Shown here: positions 53,828 through 62,671 of the stretch, piece after piece
Numbering within the stretch: position 1 is the stretch's first letter
Layout: each line of letters begins with the position of its first letter
Assembly: GCA_021299875.1 (NCBI GenBank)
Contig: JAJTEW010000008.1
Coordinates: 372,001-436,000, forward strand
DNA: 64,000 nucleotides
DNA from: Comamonadaceae bacterium
GTDB lineage: Bacteria; Pseudomonadota; Gammaproteobacteria; Burkholderiales; Burkholderiaceae_C
Reading direction: 5' to 3'
Notes under the pieces: generated by a model
Seen by the model: only the letters and a program-made list of their open reading frames with translations
Databases searched by the model: none
What the model was told of the DNA's origin: nothing
Position numbers and translations under genes: made by a program

Positions 53828-55117
53828 TCAGGGGCTGAGGTGTTTGGCTTGAAGACGCGGGAGGCCATCTGCCAAAACACCGCCCACGGTGTAGAAGGAG
53901 CCAAAGACCACAATTCTATCAGCCGGGTCGGCTGCATCCATGGCGGCCTGCAGGGCCAACAAAGGGGCAGCATGAACACTGCTGGCGGTATCGGTGCGGG
54001 TATTTTGGCTTTGCCACAGGGTCTGCAAATCGTCCGCTTGGGCGGCCCGGGGCAAAGGCAAATCGGTGAAATACCACCGGTCCACCATCGGGTTGACCCG
54101 CTGGAACATGGACAACAGGTCTTTGTCCGCCATGGCGCCCAGGACAGCGTGGGTGCAGGGGTAAAAACCCATAGCGTCCAGGTTGACCGCCAACGCGGCT
54201 ACCGAGTGGGGGTTATGGGCCACATCCAGCACCAACACAGGCTGACCCGGCACGATCTGAAAACGACCGGGCAGCTCGACCATGGCCATGCCGTTGCGCA
54301 CGGCTTGAGCCGTCACAGGGATGCGTTGGCGCAAAGCTTCCAAGGCGGCCAACACGCCAGAGGCGTTGATCAATTGGTTGGCCCCGCGCAAGGCGGGGTA
54401 GGCCATGCCGCTGTAACGGCGATCGCGTCCCGCCCAAGCCCATTGCTGCTTGTCGCCCGAGTAATTGAAGTCCCGGCCAAACAGCCACAGCTCTGCGCCC
54501 AAGGCCGATGCATGGTCGATCACACTTTGCGGGGGGACCGGGTCGCTCACCACCACGGGCCGCCCTGCTCGCATCACGCCCGCTTTTTCTCGGCCAATGG
54601 TGTCTCGGTCAAAGCCCAAAAGGGCGGTGTGGTCGATGTCAATGCTGGTGATAACGGTGCAGTCGGCATCTACGATGTTCACCGCATCCAAGCGCCCGCC
54701 CAGGCCCACTTCCAAAATGGCCACGTCCAAATTGGCACCGGCCATCATGTGCAAGATGGCCAAAGTGCTGAACTCGAAATACGTCAGGCTGACATCACCC
54801 CGCACGGCTTCCACGGTGGCAAAAGCATCGGCAAACGCCTCGGCAGACGCCGATTCGCCGTGCAAGCGGCAGCGTTCTTCAAAGTGCACCAAATGAGGGG
54901 ATGTGTAAACCCCCGTGCGGTAGCCCGCTTGCAGCAAAACCGCCTCCAGCATGGCGCAGGTTGAGCCTTTGCCGTTGGTGCCCGCCACGGTGATGACGGG
55001 GCAGTCAAAACGCAGCGCCATGCGCTCGGCCACGGCTTTCACCCGCTCCAGTCCCATGTCAATGGCCACCGGGTGTAGTTGCTCGCACCAGTCGAGCCAT
55101 TGTTGTAAAGTCTTCAT
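53828..55117 (-). CDS. folC: dihydrofolate synthase/folylpolyglutamate synthase
   Basis: Mur-ligase-family enzyme adding glutamate to dihydropteroate and to folates. From the ATG at 55117 it is 429 residues. Signatures: the P-loop VITVAGTNGKGSTCAMLEAV, YTSPHLVHFEERCRL, and EVGLGGRLDAVN. The frame is open far upstream, over the divergent yffB-like gene, but that part is not coding. It heads the folC-dedD-cvpA-purF-metZ-gltX minus-strand run. Confidence 0.97.
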   Translation of the reverse strand: MKTLQQWLDWCEQLHPVAIDMGLERVKAVAERMALRFDCPVITVAGTNGKGSTCAMLEAVLLQAGYRTGVYTSPHLVHFEERCRLHGESASAEAFADAFATVEAVRGDVSLTYFEFSTLAILHMMAGANLDVAILEVGLGGRLDAVNIVDADCTVITSIDIDHTALLGFDRDTIGREKAGVMRAGRPVVVSDPVPPQSVIDHASALGAELWLFGRDFNYSGDKQQWAWAGRDRRYSGMAYPALRGANQLINASGVLAALEALRQRIPVTAQAVRNGMAMVELPGRFQIVPGQPVLVLDVAHNPHSVAALAVNLDAMGFYPCTHAVLGAMADKDLLSMFQRVNPMVDRWYFTDLPLPRAAQADDLQTLWQSQNTRTDTASSVHAAPLLALQAAMDAADPADRIVVFGSFYTVGGVLADGLPRLQAKHLSP

Positions 55118-55165
55118 GGTCGCAATTGTCGCCCACACTGACCTCCCCAAGCTTTGACAAAACCC

Positions 55166-55510
55166 ATGCACCCCGTTGTTTACGGCATTCCCAACTGCGA
55201 CACCGTCAAAAAAGCCCGCACTTGGCTGGCCGACCAAGGCCTTGAAGCCCGCTTTCACGATTTCAAAAAACAAGGCGTGCCGGCTGCAGAGCTGGACACC
55301 TGGCTGGCGCAGTGGGGTTGGGAAATTCTGCTCAATCGACAAGGCTCCACATGGCGCAAGCTCGACACCCACTTGCAAGCCAGCGTGACCGACAACGAAA
55401 GCGCCAAGGCCGTGATGTTGGCGCACACCAGCTGCATCAAAAGACCGGTGATCGCCTGGCCCTCGGGTCACATCACGGTGGGCTTCAAGCCGGAGCATTG
55501 GCCAGCCTAA
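55166..55510 (+). CDS. ArsC/Spx-family (YffB-like) protein
   Basis: Thioredoxin-fold protein of the arsenate reductase/Spx family. ATG 55166 is taken over TTG 55154 because family members begin just before the GIPNCDTVKKA motif; 114 residues. A single active-site cysteine lies in PNCDTVKKART; the conserved KRPVIAWPSG follows. Members such as YffB are not true arsenate reductases and their substrate is unknown. Divergent from folC. Confidence 0.88.
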   Translation: MHPVVYGIPNCDTVKKARTWLADQGLEARFHDFKKQGVPAAELDTWLAQWGWEILLNRQGSTWRKLDTHLQASVTDNESAKAVMLAHTSCIKRPVIAWPSGHITVGFKPEHWPA

Positions 55511-55607
55511 ACCAATAAAACTGTTACCCAACTTTACAACTGGTCGAAGCCATTTGGCGCCCAAAACGCCTAAACTGATCGCGTCACTTCACTTGAAAGC
55601 CTTCGCG

Positions 55608-56372
55608 ATGAAAACCGTTTTTATGAGCTGCGCGTTGTTGGGCTGTATGGCCTTGTCGCCTCAGGGCGTTGTGGCTCAAGAAGTCGGGCAAGTCCTGTCC
55701 AGAAATCCGGTCTACCAACAGGTCGTGGTGCCCCGCCAAACCTGCACCCAAGTGCCCGTGATGCAGCCCGCGCCAACTTCGGGCGCTGGCGCGCTGATGG
55801 GCGCCATCGCAGGAGGCGCCATGGGCAACGCGATTGGCGACGGTTCGGGCCGCGCTCTGGCCACCGTCATTGGCATCATGGGGGGGGCCATGGTGGGCGA
55901 CCGGATCGAAGGCCCGAGTGGCGCCTTTGCCCAAAACCAAACGCAATGCAGCACCCAAAATGTCTATGAAAATCGTTTGGTCGGCTACAACGTGGTCTAT
56001 GAATATGCGGGCAAGCAATACACGGTGCAATTACCGCAAGACCCTGGCCCCACCATTCCCTTGCAAATCTCACCCGCTGGACAGGGTCTGCGCTCAGACC
56101 TGATCACCCCCAACGCACCTGGGGTCCAGAGCACTGTGACCACGCTGGCCCCTCCAGTGGTCTATGTGCCCGCGCCGGTTTACGTGAGCCGCCCGCCGAT
56201 TTACGTGAGCCGCCCGCCGATTTACGTGAGCCGCCCCCCTGTTTACAGCCACATTGATTTGAGTTGGCATTCCCCCAGGCCCGTCGTTTATTACAACAGC
56301 TACCGCCCGCTGCCCGACTACGCCAGAATTCACCGGCACAGCGGCCACTTTGACCGCGGCTACTGGCGCTGA
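55608..56372 (+). CDS. glycine-zipper 2TM-domain envelope protein
   Basis: Secreted protein of 254 residues from ATG 55608, with a signal peptide (to VVAQ). A glycine-zipper segment ALMGAIAGGAMGNAIGDGSG ... VIGIMGGAMVGD (about 65-105) resembles the Rickettsia 17-kDa antigen/2TM family. The C-terminal half is Pro/Tyr/Val-rich and holds three tandem YVSRPPI units encoded by 21-base repeats. Function is unknown; an envelope role is likely. Confidence 0.82.
   Translation: MKTVFMSCALLGCMALSPQGVVAQEVGQVLSRNPVYQQVVVPRQTCTQVPVMQPAPTSGAGALMGAIAGGAMGNAIGDGSGRALATVIGIMGGAMVGDRIEGPSGAFAQNQTQCSTQNVYENRLVGYNVVYEYAGKQYTVQLPQDPGPTIPLQISPAGQGLRSDLITPNAPGVQSTVTTLAPPVVYVPAPVYVSRPPIYVSRPPIYVSRPPVYSHIDLSWHSPRPVVYYNSYRPLPDYARIHRHSGHFDRGYWR
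56179..56241 (+). repeat. three tandem 21-bp repeats in glycine-zipper gene
   Basis: Units 56179-56199 and 56200-56220 are identical and 56221-56241 differs at a few 3' bases; each encodes the heptapeptide-like VYVSRPP/IYVSRPP. Such in-frame repeats can expand or contract. Confidence 0.9.
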
Positions 56373-56444
56373 AGAGCCTGTGAGTGGGTCGCAGCGCACA
56401 ACTGTGCAGAGCTGGGTGTCCTAAAATAGCGTTTTGTTGACCGA

Positions 56445-56467
56445 CGCGGCCTACCGGCCGCGTTTTT
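56445..56467 (+). terminator. terminator after the glycine-zipper gene
   Basis: CGCGGCC (56445-56451) and GGCCGCG (56456-56462) form a perfect stem with loop TACC followed by TTTTT. It separates the envelope protein gene from ppnP and argG. Confidence 0.85.
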
Positions 56468-56508
56468 CTGCGGCCTGCCCGCACCGCTAACCCTGACCTG
56501 ATTTGCCC

Positions 56509-58174
<1,666 letters not shown>

Positions 58175-58192
58175 TGCGTTGATGCTTCAATG

Positions 58193-58218
58193 AAAAACGG
58201 CCTTCGGGCCGTTTTTTT
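58193..58218 (+). terminator. rho-independent terminator of argG
   Basis: ACGGCC (58197-58202) and GGCCGT (58207-58212) pair with loop TTCG, preceded by an A-run and followed by a run of T (58212-58218). Start of the 315-base gene-free stretch 58175-58489. Confidence 0.93.
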
Positions 58219-58248
58219 GTTGTGTGCTTGGTTCTGTGGGAGTTTTCC

Positions 58249-58333
58249 GCCTTGGCGCGGGTGCCTGCCGGCTCGCCTCATAACTCGCTTCGCTCGCCAA
58301 ATCGGCGAATCCGGCAGGCACCCGCACCAAGGC
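58249..58333. repeat. long inverted repeat 1 in the argG-murB gap
   Basis: Arms 58250-58271 and 58311-58332 pair at 21 of 22 positions (one G-T style mismatch), giving a long stem around a 39-base loop. The loop holds a 32-base core (58275-58306) that recurs exactly, inverted, in the next element. It could act as a bidirectional terminator for argG and murB. Confidence 0.85.
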
Positions 58334-58392
58334 TAGGTCCTGTCACAAACAGGGAAAGTCTTTGACCAACCAGCAACGCAGCCCTGGGTATT

Positions 58393-58453
58393 GGCCTGAG
58401 CGGATCGGCCGATTTGGCGAGCGAAGCGAGTTATGAGGCCGACCGCTCAGGCC
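58393..58453. repeat. long inverted repeat 2 in the argG-murB gap
   Basis: GGCCTGAGCGGATCGGCC (58393-58410) pairs with GGCCGACCGCTCAGGCC (58437-58453) with one bulged A. Most of the loop plus the stem base (58408-58439) is the exact reverse complement of 58275-58306 in repeat 1, although the outer stems differ. It ends 37 bases from the murB stop. Confidence 0.85.
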
Positions 58454-58489
58454 CCAACCCAGCGCGGAATAACCCCAAAGACGCAAAAA

Positions 58490-59542
58490 TCAAATCACCA
58501 CAGGCTCAGGCTCCAGCCGAATCCCAAACCGCTCGTAGACGCTGGTCTGAATGGCCTTAGCCAGCGTCATCACCTCGCCGCCGGTGCAAGGGTTCTCGCG
58601 TCCACCCCGGTTGACCAGCACCAGCGCCTGCTTTTCGTAGACACCAGCGTGGCCCACGGTCTTGCCTTTCCAGCCGCAGGCGTCGATCAGCCAACCTGCT
58701 GCGAGCTTGATAGAGCCGTCGGGCATGGGGTAGTGCACCACCTTGGGCTCGCGGGCGATGATGTCGGCGCATTGCTCGGGCGTGACGGTGGGGTTCTTGA
58801 AGAAGCTGCCCGCGTTGCCCAACACAGCCGGGTCGGGCAATTTGGCGCGGCGAATGGCCACGACCCAGTCAAAAATCTGCCGGGCATCGGGTTTGGCGAT
58901 GCCGGTCTCGGCCATTTTGCGTTGCAGATCCAAATAACCCAGCTCGGCCTTCCAGCGCTTGGGCAGCGCCAAGCGCACCCGCAAGATCACCGCTCTGCCG
59001 GCCAGGCCCAAACCATCAGGGCCGCCTGAGGCGTGTTTGAACACCGAATCGCGGTAACTGAAGCCGCACTGCGCGGCGTTCAGGCTGAACAACTCGCCCG
59101 TCAGCAGGTCCATGGCGTCGAGTGAGTCAAAGCGGTCTTGCAGCTCCACACCATAGGCACCGATGTTTTGCACGGGCGATGCACCCACGGTGCCAGGAAT
59201 CAGGGCCATGTTTTCCAAGCCCGGGTAGCCGTTTTCCAGCGTCCAGGCCACCAAAGCGTGCCAATCAACCCCGGCGCCTGCCTCGACCACCCAATGCTTG
59301 TCGGTCTCGCTGGCCAGGCGCAGGCCAGGCACCTCGATCTTGAGCACCAGCGACTTGACATCCCCCGTTAAAACAATGTTGCTGCCGCCGCCCAGCACTT
59401 GTCGGGGCCAAATGGCCAATTGGGGGTCAGCCATCACGGCCAGCAAGTCTGCTTCTGAATGAACCCGCACCAAAGCGTGGGCTTTGGCAGCAATGCCAAA
59501 GGTGTTGTACGGCTGCAGGGGGACATTTTTCTCAAGGAACAT
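58490..59542 (-). CDS. murB: UDP-N-acetylenolpyruvoylglucosamine reductase
   Basis: FAD enzyme completing UDP-MurNAc for peptidoglycan. 350 residues, the long (type I, E. coli-like) form. The N-terminus has [11 protein letters not shown] and the FAD motif LGGGSNIVL, then [27 protein letters not shown] and the proton-donor serine in [12 protein letters not shown]. Divergent from yajQ with 40 bases between. The two long inverted repeats lie just after its 3' end. Confidence 0.97.
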   Translation of the reverse strand: MFLEKNVPLQPYNTFGIAAKAHALVRVHSEADLLAVMADPQLAIWPRQVLGGGSNIVLTGDVKSLVLKIEVPGLRLASETDKHWVVEAGAGVDWHALVAWTLENGYPGLENMALIPGTVGASPVQNIGAYGVELQDRFDSLDAMDLLTGELFSLNAAQCGFSYRDSVFKHASGGPDGLGLAGRAVILRVRLALPKRWKAELGYLDLQRKMAETGIAKPDARQIFDWVVAIRRAKLPDPAVLGNAGSFFKNPTVTPEQCADIIAREPKVVHYPMPDGSIKLAAGWLIDACGWKGKTVGHAGVYEKQALVLVNRGGRENPCTGGEVMTLAKAIQTSVYERFGIRLEPEPVVI

Positions 59543-59582
59543 GGGAGAATTGTCGCATTCTCAACCTTTGATATTTCCCACC

Positions 59583-60068
59583 ATGCCCTCGTTTGATACC
59601 GTTTGCGAACCCAATATGGTCGAAGTGCGCAACGCCGTTGACACCTCTGCCAAAGAAATCGGCACCCGCTTTGACTTCAAAGGCACTTCGGCCAACATCG
59701 AGCTCAAGGACAAAGAGATCACGATGTTTGGCGATGCCGAGTTTCAATTGACACAAGTCGAAGACATCCTGCGCAACAAGCTGACCAAGCGCAACGTGGA
59801 TGTGCGCTTTCTGGACATCGGCAAGGTCGAGAAAATCGGCGGCGACAAGGTCAAGCAAGTGGTCAAGGTGAAAAACGGCATCGAGACCGAAGATGCCAAA
59901 AAGATCACCCGCCTCATCAAGGACAGCAAGATCAAGGTGCAAGCGTCCATTCAGGGTGACGCTGTGCGCGTCACGGGCACCAAGCGCGACGATTTGCAGG
60001 CCACCATGGCGATGCTGCGCAAAGACATGCCGGACTTGCCCTTGTCTTTCGACAACTTCAGGGATTGA
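59583..60068 (+). CDS. yajQ: YajQ-family nucleotide-binding protein
   Basis: UPF0234/DUF520 protein; a homologue in Xanthomonas binds cyclic di-GMP, and the E. coli one binds nucleotides. 161 residues from ATG 59583, with the family start [20 protein letters not shown] and the motif [13 protein letters not shown]. Length is standard. The frame is open upstream across the murB start, which is not coding. Its 3' end converges with the RidA-like gene. Confidence 0.96.
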   Translation: MPSFDTVCEPNMVEVRNAVDTSAKEIGTRFDFKGTSANIELKDKEITMFGDAEFQLTQVEDILRNKLTKRNVDVRFLDIGKVEKIGGDKVKQVVKVKNGIETEDAKKITRLIKDSKIKVQASIQGDAVRVTGTKRDDLQATMAMLRKDMPDLPLSFDNFRD

Positions 60069-60113
60069 GCGCTTGGGGGGCTCCCTGCGACGAGGCCCCT
60101 GACTCAAAGTGAC

Positions 60114-60374
60114 TCAAGCTTTGACCGCCGCTGTCACCACCACCTCGATCAAATAGGCCGGATTGGCCAGCGCCGCCTGCACGGTGGCGCGGGGCGGCGC
60201 GCTGCCTGCGACCACCCAGGCATCCCAGACCTCGTTCATGGCGGCGATGTCGGCGATGTCTTTGAGGTAAATCTGGGTGCGCAAGATGCGGGTTTTCAGA
60301 TACACCACGCCATTGAAAATGGCCGCCTCGCTGTAACGCGCAGCCACATGCAAACGCTGAATGTCTTGGCTCAT
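60114..60374 (-). CDS. RidA-family protein missing its central part
   Basis: Homologue of enamine/imine deaminase RidA (YjgH-like branch). From the ATG at 60374, overlapping the plsY stop, only 86 residues instead of about 115-130. The N-terminal RLHVAARYSEAAIFNGVVYL joins directly to KTRILRTQIYLKDIADIAAM; the usual AGQV...QTRQVL...LLAEAG segment of about 35-40 residues is absent although the frame continues. The conserved arginine in PPRATVQAALA and the C-terminal IEVVVTAAV are kept. Without the missing strand and helix the trimer may not form, so this could be a decayed gene. Confidence 0.8.
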   Translation of the reverse strand: MSQDIQRLHVAARYSEAAIFNGVVYLKTRILRTQIYLKDIADIAAMNEVWDAWVVAGSAPPRATVQAALANPAYLIEVVVTAAVKA

Positions 60375-61000
60375 GTTTTTTTCTTGCCCAGTTGGGACTC
60401 GGTACCCGCCATCAAGCGGTGGATGTTTTCTCGGTGCCGCCAAACCAGCAGCAAGGCCATGACCGCCAAGCTCAAGACCTCGGGCGCAGACGCTTGCCAA
60501 GCCACCCCATCACCGAACAGGTAAAAAACAGGTGCAAACACCGCCGCCACCATCGAGGCCAGGGACACGTAGCGCGAAAAAAACAACACAATGGCAAAGC
60601 TGAACAACACCGCCAGCGCCAAGCTGCCATTGACGCCCACCACCACACCCACCGCCGTGGCCACGCCTTTGCCGCCTGCAAAACCAAAAAAAACCGGGTA
60701 CAGGTGCCCTAAAAAAGCCGCGAGACCTGCCAAAGCGGCCAAACCCGCACCCGCACCGTGTTCGGGGCCATAGGTCAGCACCAGCGCCACCGGCAACCAG
60801 CCTTTGAATGCGTCCAGCAGCAAAGTCAGGATGGCGGCTTTTTTGCTGCCCGAGCGCAACACATTGGTGGCTCCGGGGTTTTTACTGCCGTAGCTGCGCG
60901 GGTCATTCAGTCCCATCAGACGGCTGACGATCACCGCAAAACTGAGCGAACCCAGCATATAACTGGCCAGCACCACGACCACTGTCATCCACACATCCAT
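60371..61000 (-). CDS. plsY: glycerol-3-phosphate acyltransferase PlsY
   Basis: Membrane enzyme using acyl-phosphate to make lysophosphatidic acid, the first step of phospholipid synthesis. 209 residues with five membrane segments and the family motifs GSKNPGATNVLR and FGFAGGKGVATAVG. GGGAG lies before the ATG at 61000. Its stop overlaps the RidA-like gene start as ATGA, and the YbaK gene ends 28 bases upstream of it. Confidence 0.96.
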   Translation of the reverse strand: MDVWMTVVVVLASYMLGSLSFAVIVSRLMGLNDPRSYGSKNPGATNVLRSGSKKAAILTLLLDAFKGWLPVALVLTYGPEHGAGAGLAALAGLAAFLGHLYPVFFGFAGGKGVATAVGVVVGVNGSLALAVLFSFAIVLFFSRYVSLASMVAAVFAPVFYLFGDGVAWQASAPEVLSLAVMALLLVWRHRENIHRLMAGTESQLGKKKT

Positions 61001-61028
61001 CCCCAGCTCCCTTGTCCTTGTCAGGCCG

Positions 61029-61520
61029 TCATTCTGCCAGCGCGCAGTTCACCGGCTTGGCCCCCAGCAGGTGCACGCACACCTGCGGGTCGATGCCCAC
61101 CAGGTAACCACGCCGTCCGCCATTGATGCAGATGCGCGGCAAGCCGAGGATAGTTTCTTCGATGTAAACGGGCATGGCCCTGCGCGTGGCAAAAGGCGAG
61201 GTGCCCCCCACCAAATATCCACTGTGCCGGTTGGCCACCTCGGGCGCGCAAGGCTCAACCGATTTCAAGCCGATTTGGCGGGCCAGATTTTTGGTGGACA
61301 CCTTGCGGTTGCCGTGCATCAGCACCACCAAAGGCTTGGCGTCCTGGTCTTGCATGATCAAGGTTTTAACGACGGCAAATGGGTCGATGCCCAGGACCTG
61401 CGCACTGTGCTGCGCGCCGCCATGCTCCAGGTAGTCGTAGGGGTGCTCGGTGAAGCCCACCCCCTGCTGGCGCAAGAGCGCCGTGGCCGGGGTTTCGCTG
61501 ACTTTGTCTTTTTTGGCCAC
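61029..61520 (-). CDS. ybaK: YbaK/EbsC-type aminoacyl-tRNA deacylase
   Basis: Removes mischarged Cys from Cys-tRNA-Pro in E. coli. GTG 61520 (VAKKDKVSETPATALL) is preferred over TTG 61529; 163 residues. Family features: LRQQGVGFTEHPYDY, the lysine in FAVVKTLIMQD, LVVLMHGNRKVSTKNLAR and GYLVGGTSPF. It starts right after the aldo/keto reductase stops, so the two are probably co-transcribed. A tRNA-Pro gene is in the same window but unlinked. Confidence 0.92.
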   Translation of the reverse strand: MAKKDKVSETPATALLRQQGVGFTEHPYDYLEHGGAQHSAQVLGIDPFAVVKTLIMQDQDAKPLVVLMHGNRKVSTKNLARQIGLKSVEPCAPEVANRHSGYLVGGTSPFATRRAMPVYIEETILGLPRICINGGRRGYLVGIDPQVCVHLLGAKPVNCALAE

Positions 61521-61529
61521 GGAGCGCAA

Positions 61530-62591
61530 TCACAAAGCCGGGTCGCGCATTTCCCAACGGATGGCGTCAATCGCCTGGAGCACATCGGGACTCAATTCGG
61601 TATGCCAGGCCGCCAAGTCTTCGTTCAACTGCGCCACCGAGGTCACACCGATGATGGTGCTGGCCACGCTCCAGCGGTGGTAGCAAAACGCCAGCGCCAT
61701 CTGGGTGGGCGTCATGCCGTGGTCTCGCGCCAACTGGTTGTAGCGGCGAGCGGCGGCCAAGGCCTCTGGACGGCCCCAGCGCTGCTTGCGCATCGAGTCG
61801 TAGCGGGCAATGCGACCACCATCGGGCACCAAGGGACCGGCCAAATCTTCTTGGTCGTATTTGCCTGTGAGCAAACCAAAACCCAGCGGCGAATACGCCA
61901 ACATGGACACGTTCAAACGGTAGCAAGTCTCGTCCAAGCCGTTGTCATAGGTGCGGCTGACCAGGCAATATGGGTTTTGCACCGTGGCCACGCGTGGCAG
62001 CCCATGCTGCTCAGCCAATCGCACAAATTCGTGCACACCATACGGGCTTTCATTGGACAAGCCGATGTAGCGCACCTTGCCCGCCTTGACCAACTTGGAC
62101 AGGGCTTCGAGCTGCTCGTGGATCGAGGTGACCGACTTTTCTTTGGTGGGGTCAAAGTAGGTCATGCCAAACACCGGCACATGGCGCTCGGGCCAATGGA
62201 TTTGGTACAGGTCGATCACATCGGTTTGCAGGCGACGCAAACTGGCATCGCAAGAATTCAGGATGTCTTGCCCTGTCATGCCGGAACCCTCACGGACCCA
62301 GGGCATGCCACGCGAGGGGCCGGCCACTTTGGTGGCCAGCACCAACTTTTGCCGAACACCGGGGTTTTTGGCGAACCAGTTGCCGATGTAGATTTCGGTG
62401 AAACCACAAGTGTCTGCGGTGGTGGGCACGGCATAAATCTCGGCGGTGTCGATGAAGTTGATGCCGGCATCCAGCGAGCGGTCCAGGATGGCGTGCGAAT
62501 CGGCTTCGTTGACCTGCTGGCCAAAGGTCATGGTGCCCAGGCAAATGGGGGTGACGTGTAAATCGGATGGTCCGAGCTGAACGGTTTTCAT
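61530..62591 (-). CDS. aldo/keto reductase (Tas-like)
   Basis: NADP-dependent oxidoreductase of the aldo-keto reductase superfamily. The ATG at 62591 has GGAAA upstream; 353 residues. Catalytic residues are visible: Asp and Tyr in NFIDTAEIYAV, Lys in LVLATKVAGPSRG and His in YQIHWPERHV. Length and the inserted YFDPTKEKSVTSIHEQLEAL match the E. coli Tas branch. Substrate unknown. Confidence 0.92.
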   Translation of the reverse strand: MKTVQLGPSDLHVTPICLGTMTFGQQVNEADSHAILDRSLDAGINFIDTAEIYAVPTTADTCGFTEIYIGNWFAKNPGVRQKLVLATKVAGPSRGMPWVREGSGMTGQDILNSCDASLRRLQTDVIDLYQIHWPERHVPVFGMTYFDPTKEKSVTSIHEQLEALSKLVKAGKVRYIGLSNESPYGVHEFVRLAEQHGLPRVATVQNPYCLVSRTYDNGLDETCYRLNVSMLAYSPLGFGLLTGKYDQEDLAGPLVPDGGRIARYDSMRKQRWGRPEALAAARRYNQLARDHGMTPTQMALAFCYHRWSVASTIIGVTSVAQLNEDLAAWHTELSPDVLQAIDAIRWEMRDPAL

Positions 62592-62671
62592 GGTGTTTCC
62601 TGTTGGGTGGTCATGTCGGCTGTTGCGTTCCAAACGCAGGCCTGGGGCAAATGGCCAGATTTTGTCACGCG

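Noticed and set aside
53012-54964. A 650-codon open frame opposite dedD and folC
   Set aside because: Same antisense shadow effect; both genes on the minus strand are supported by domains.
58249-58453. CRISPR-like or IS remnant at the argG-murB gap
   Set aside because: Only two inverted copies with no regular spacing, no spacers and no transposase.
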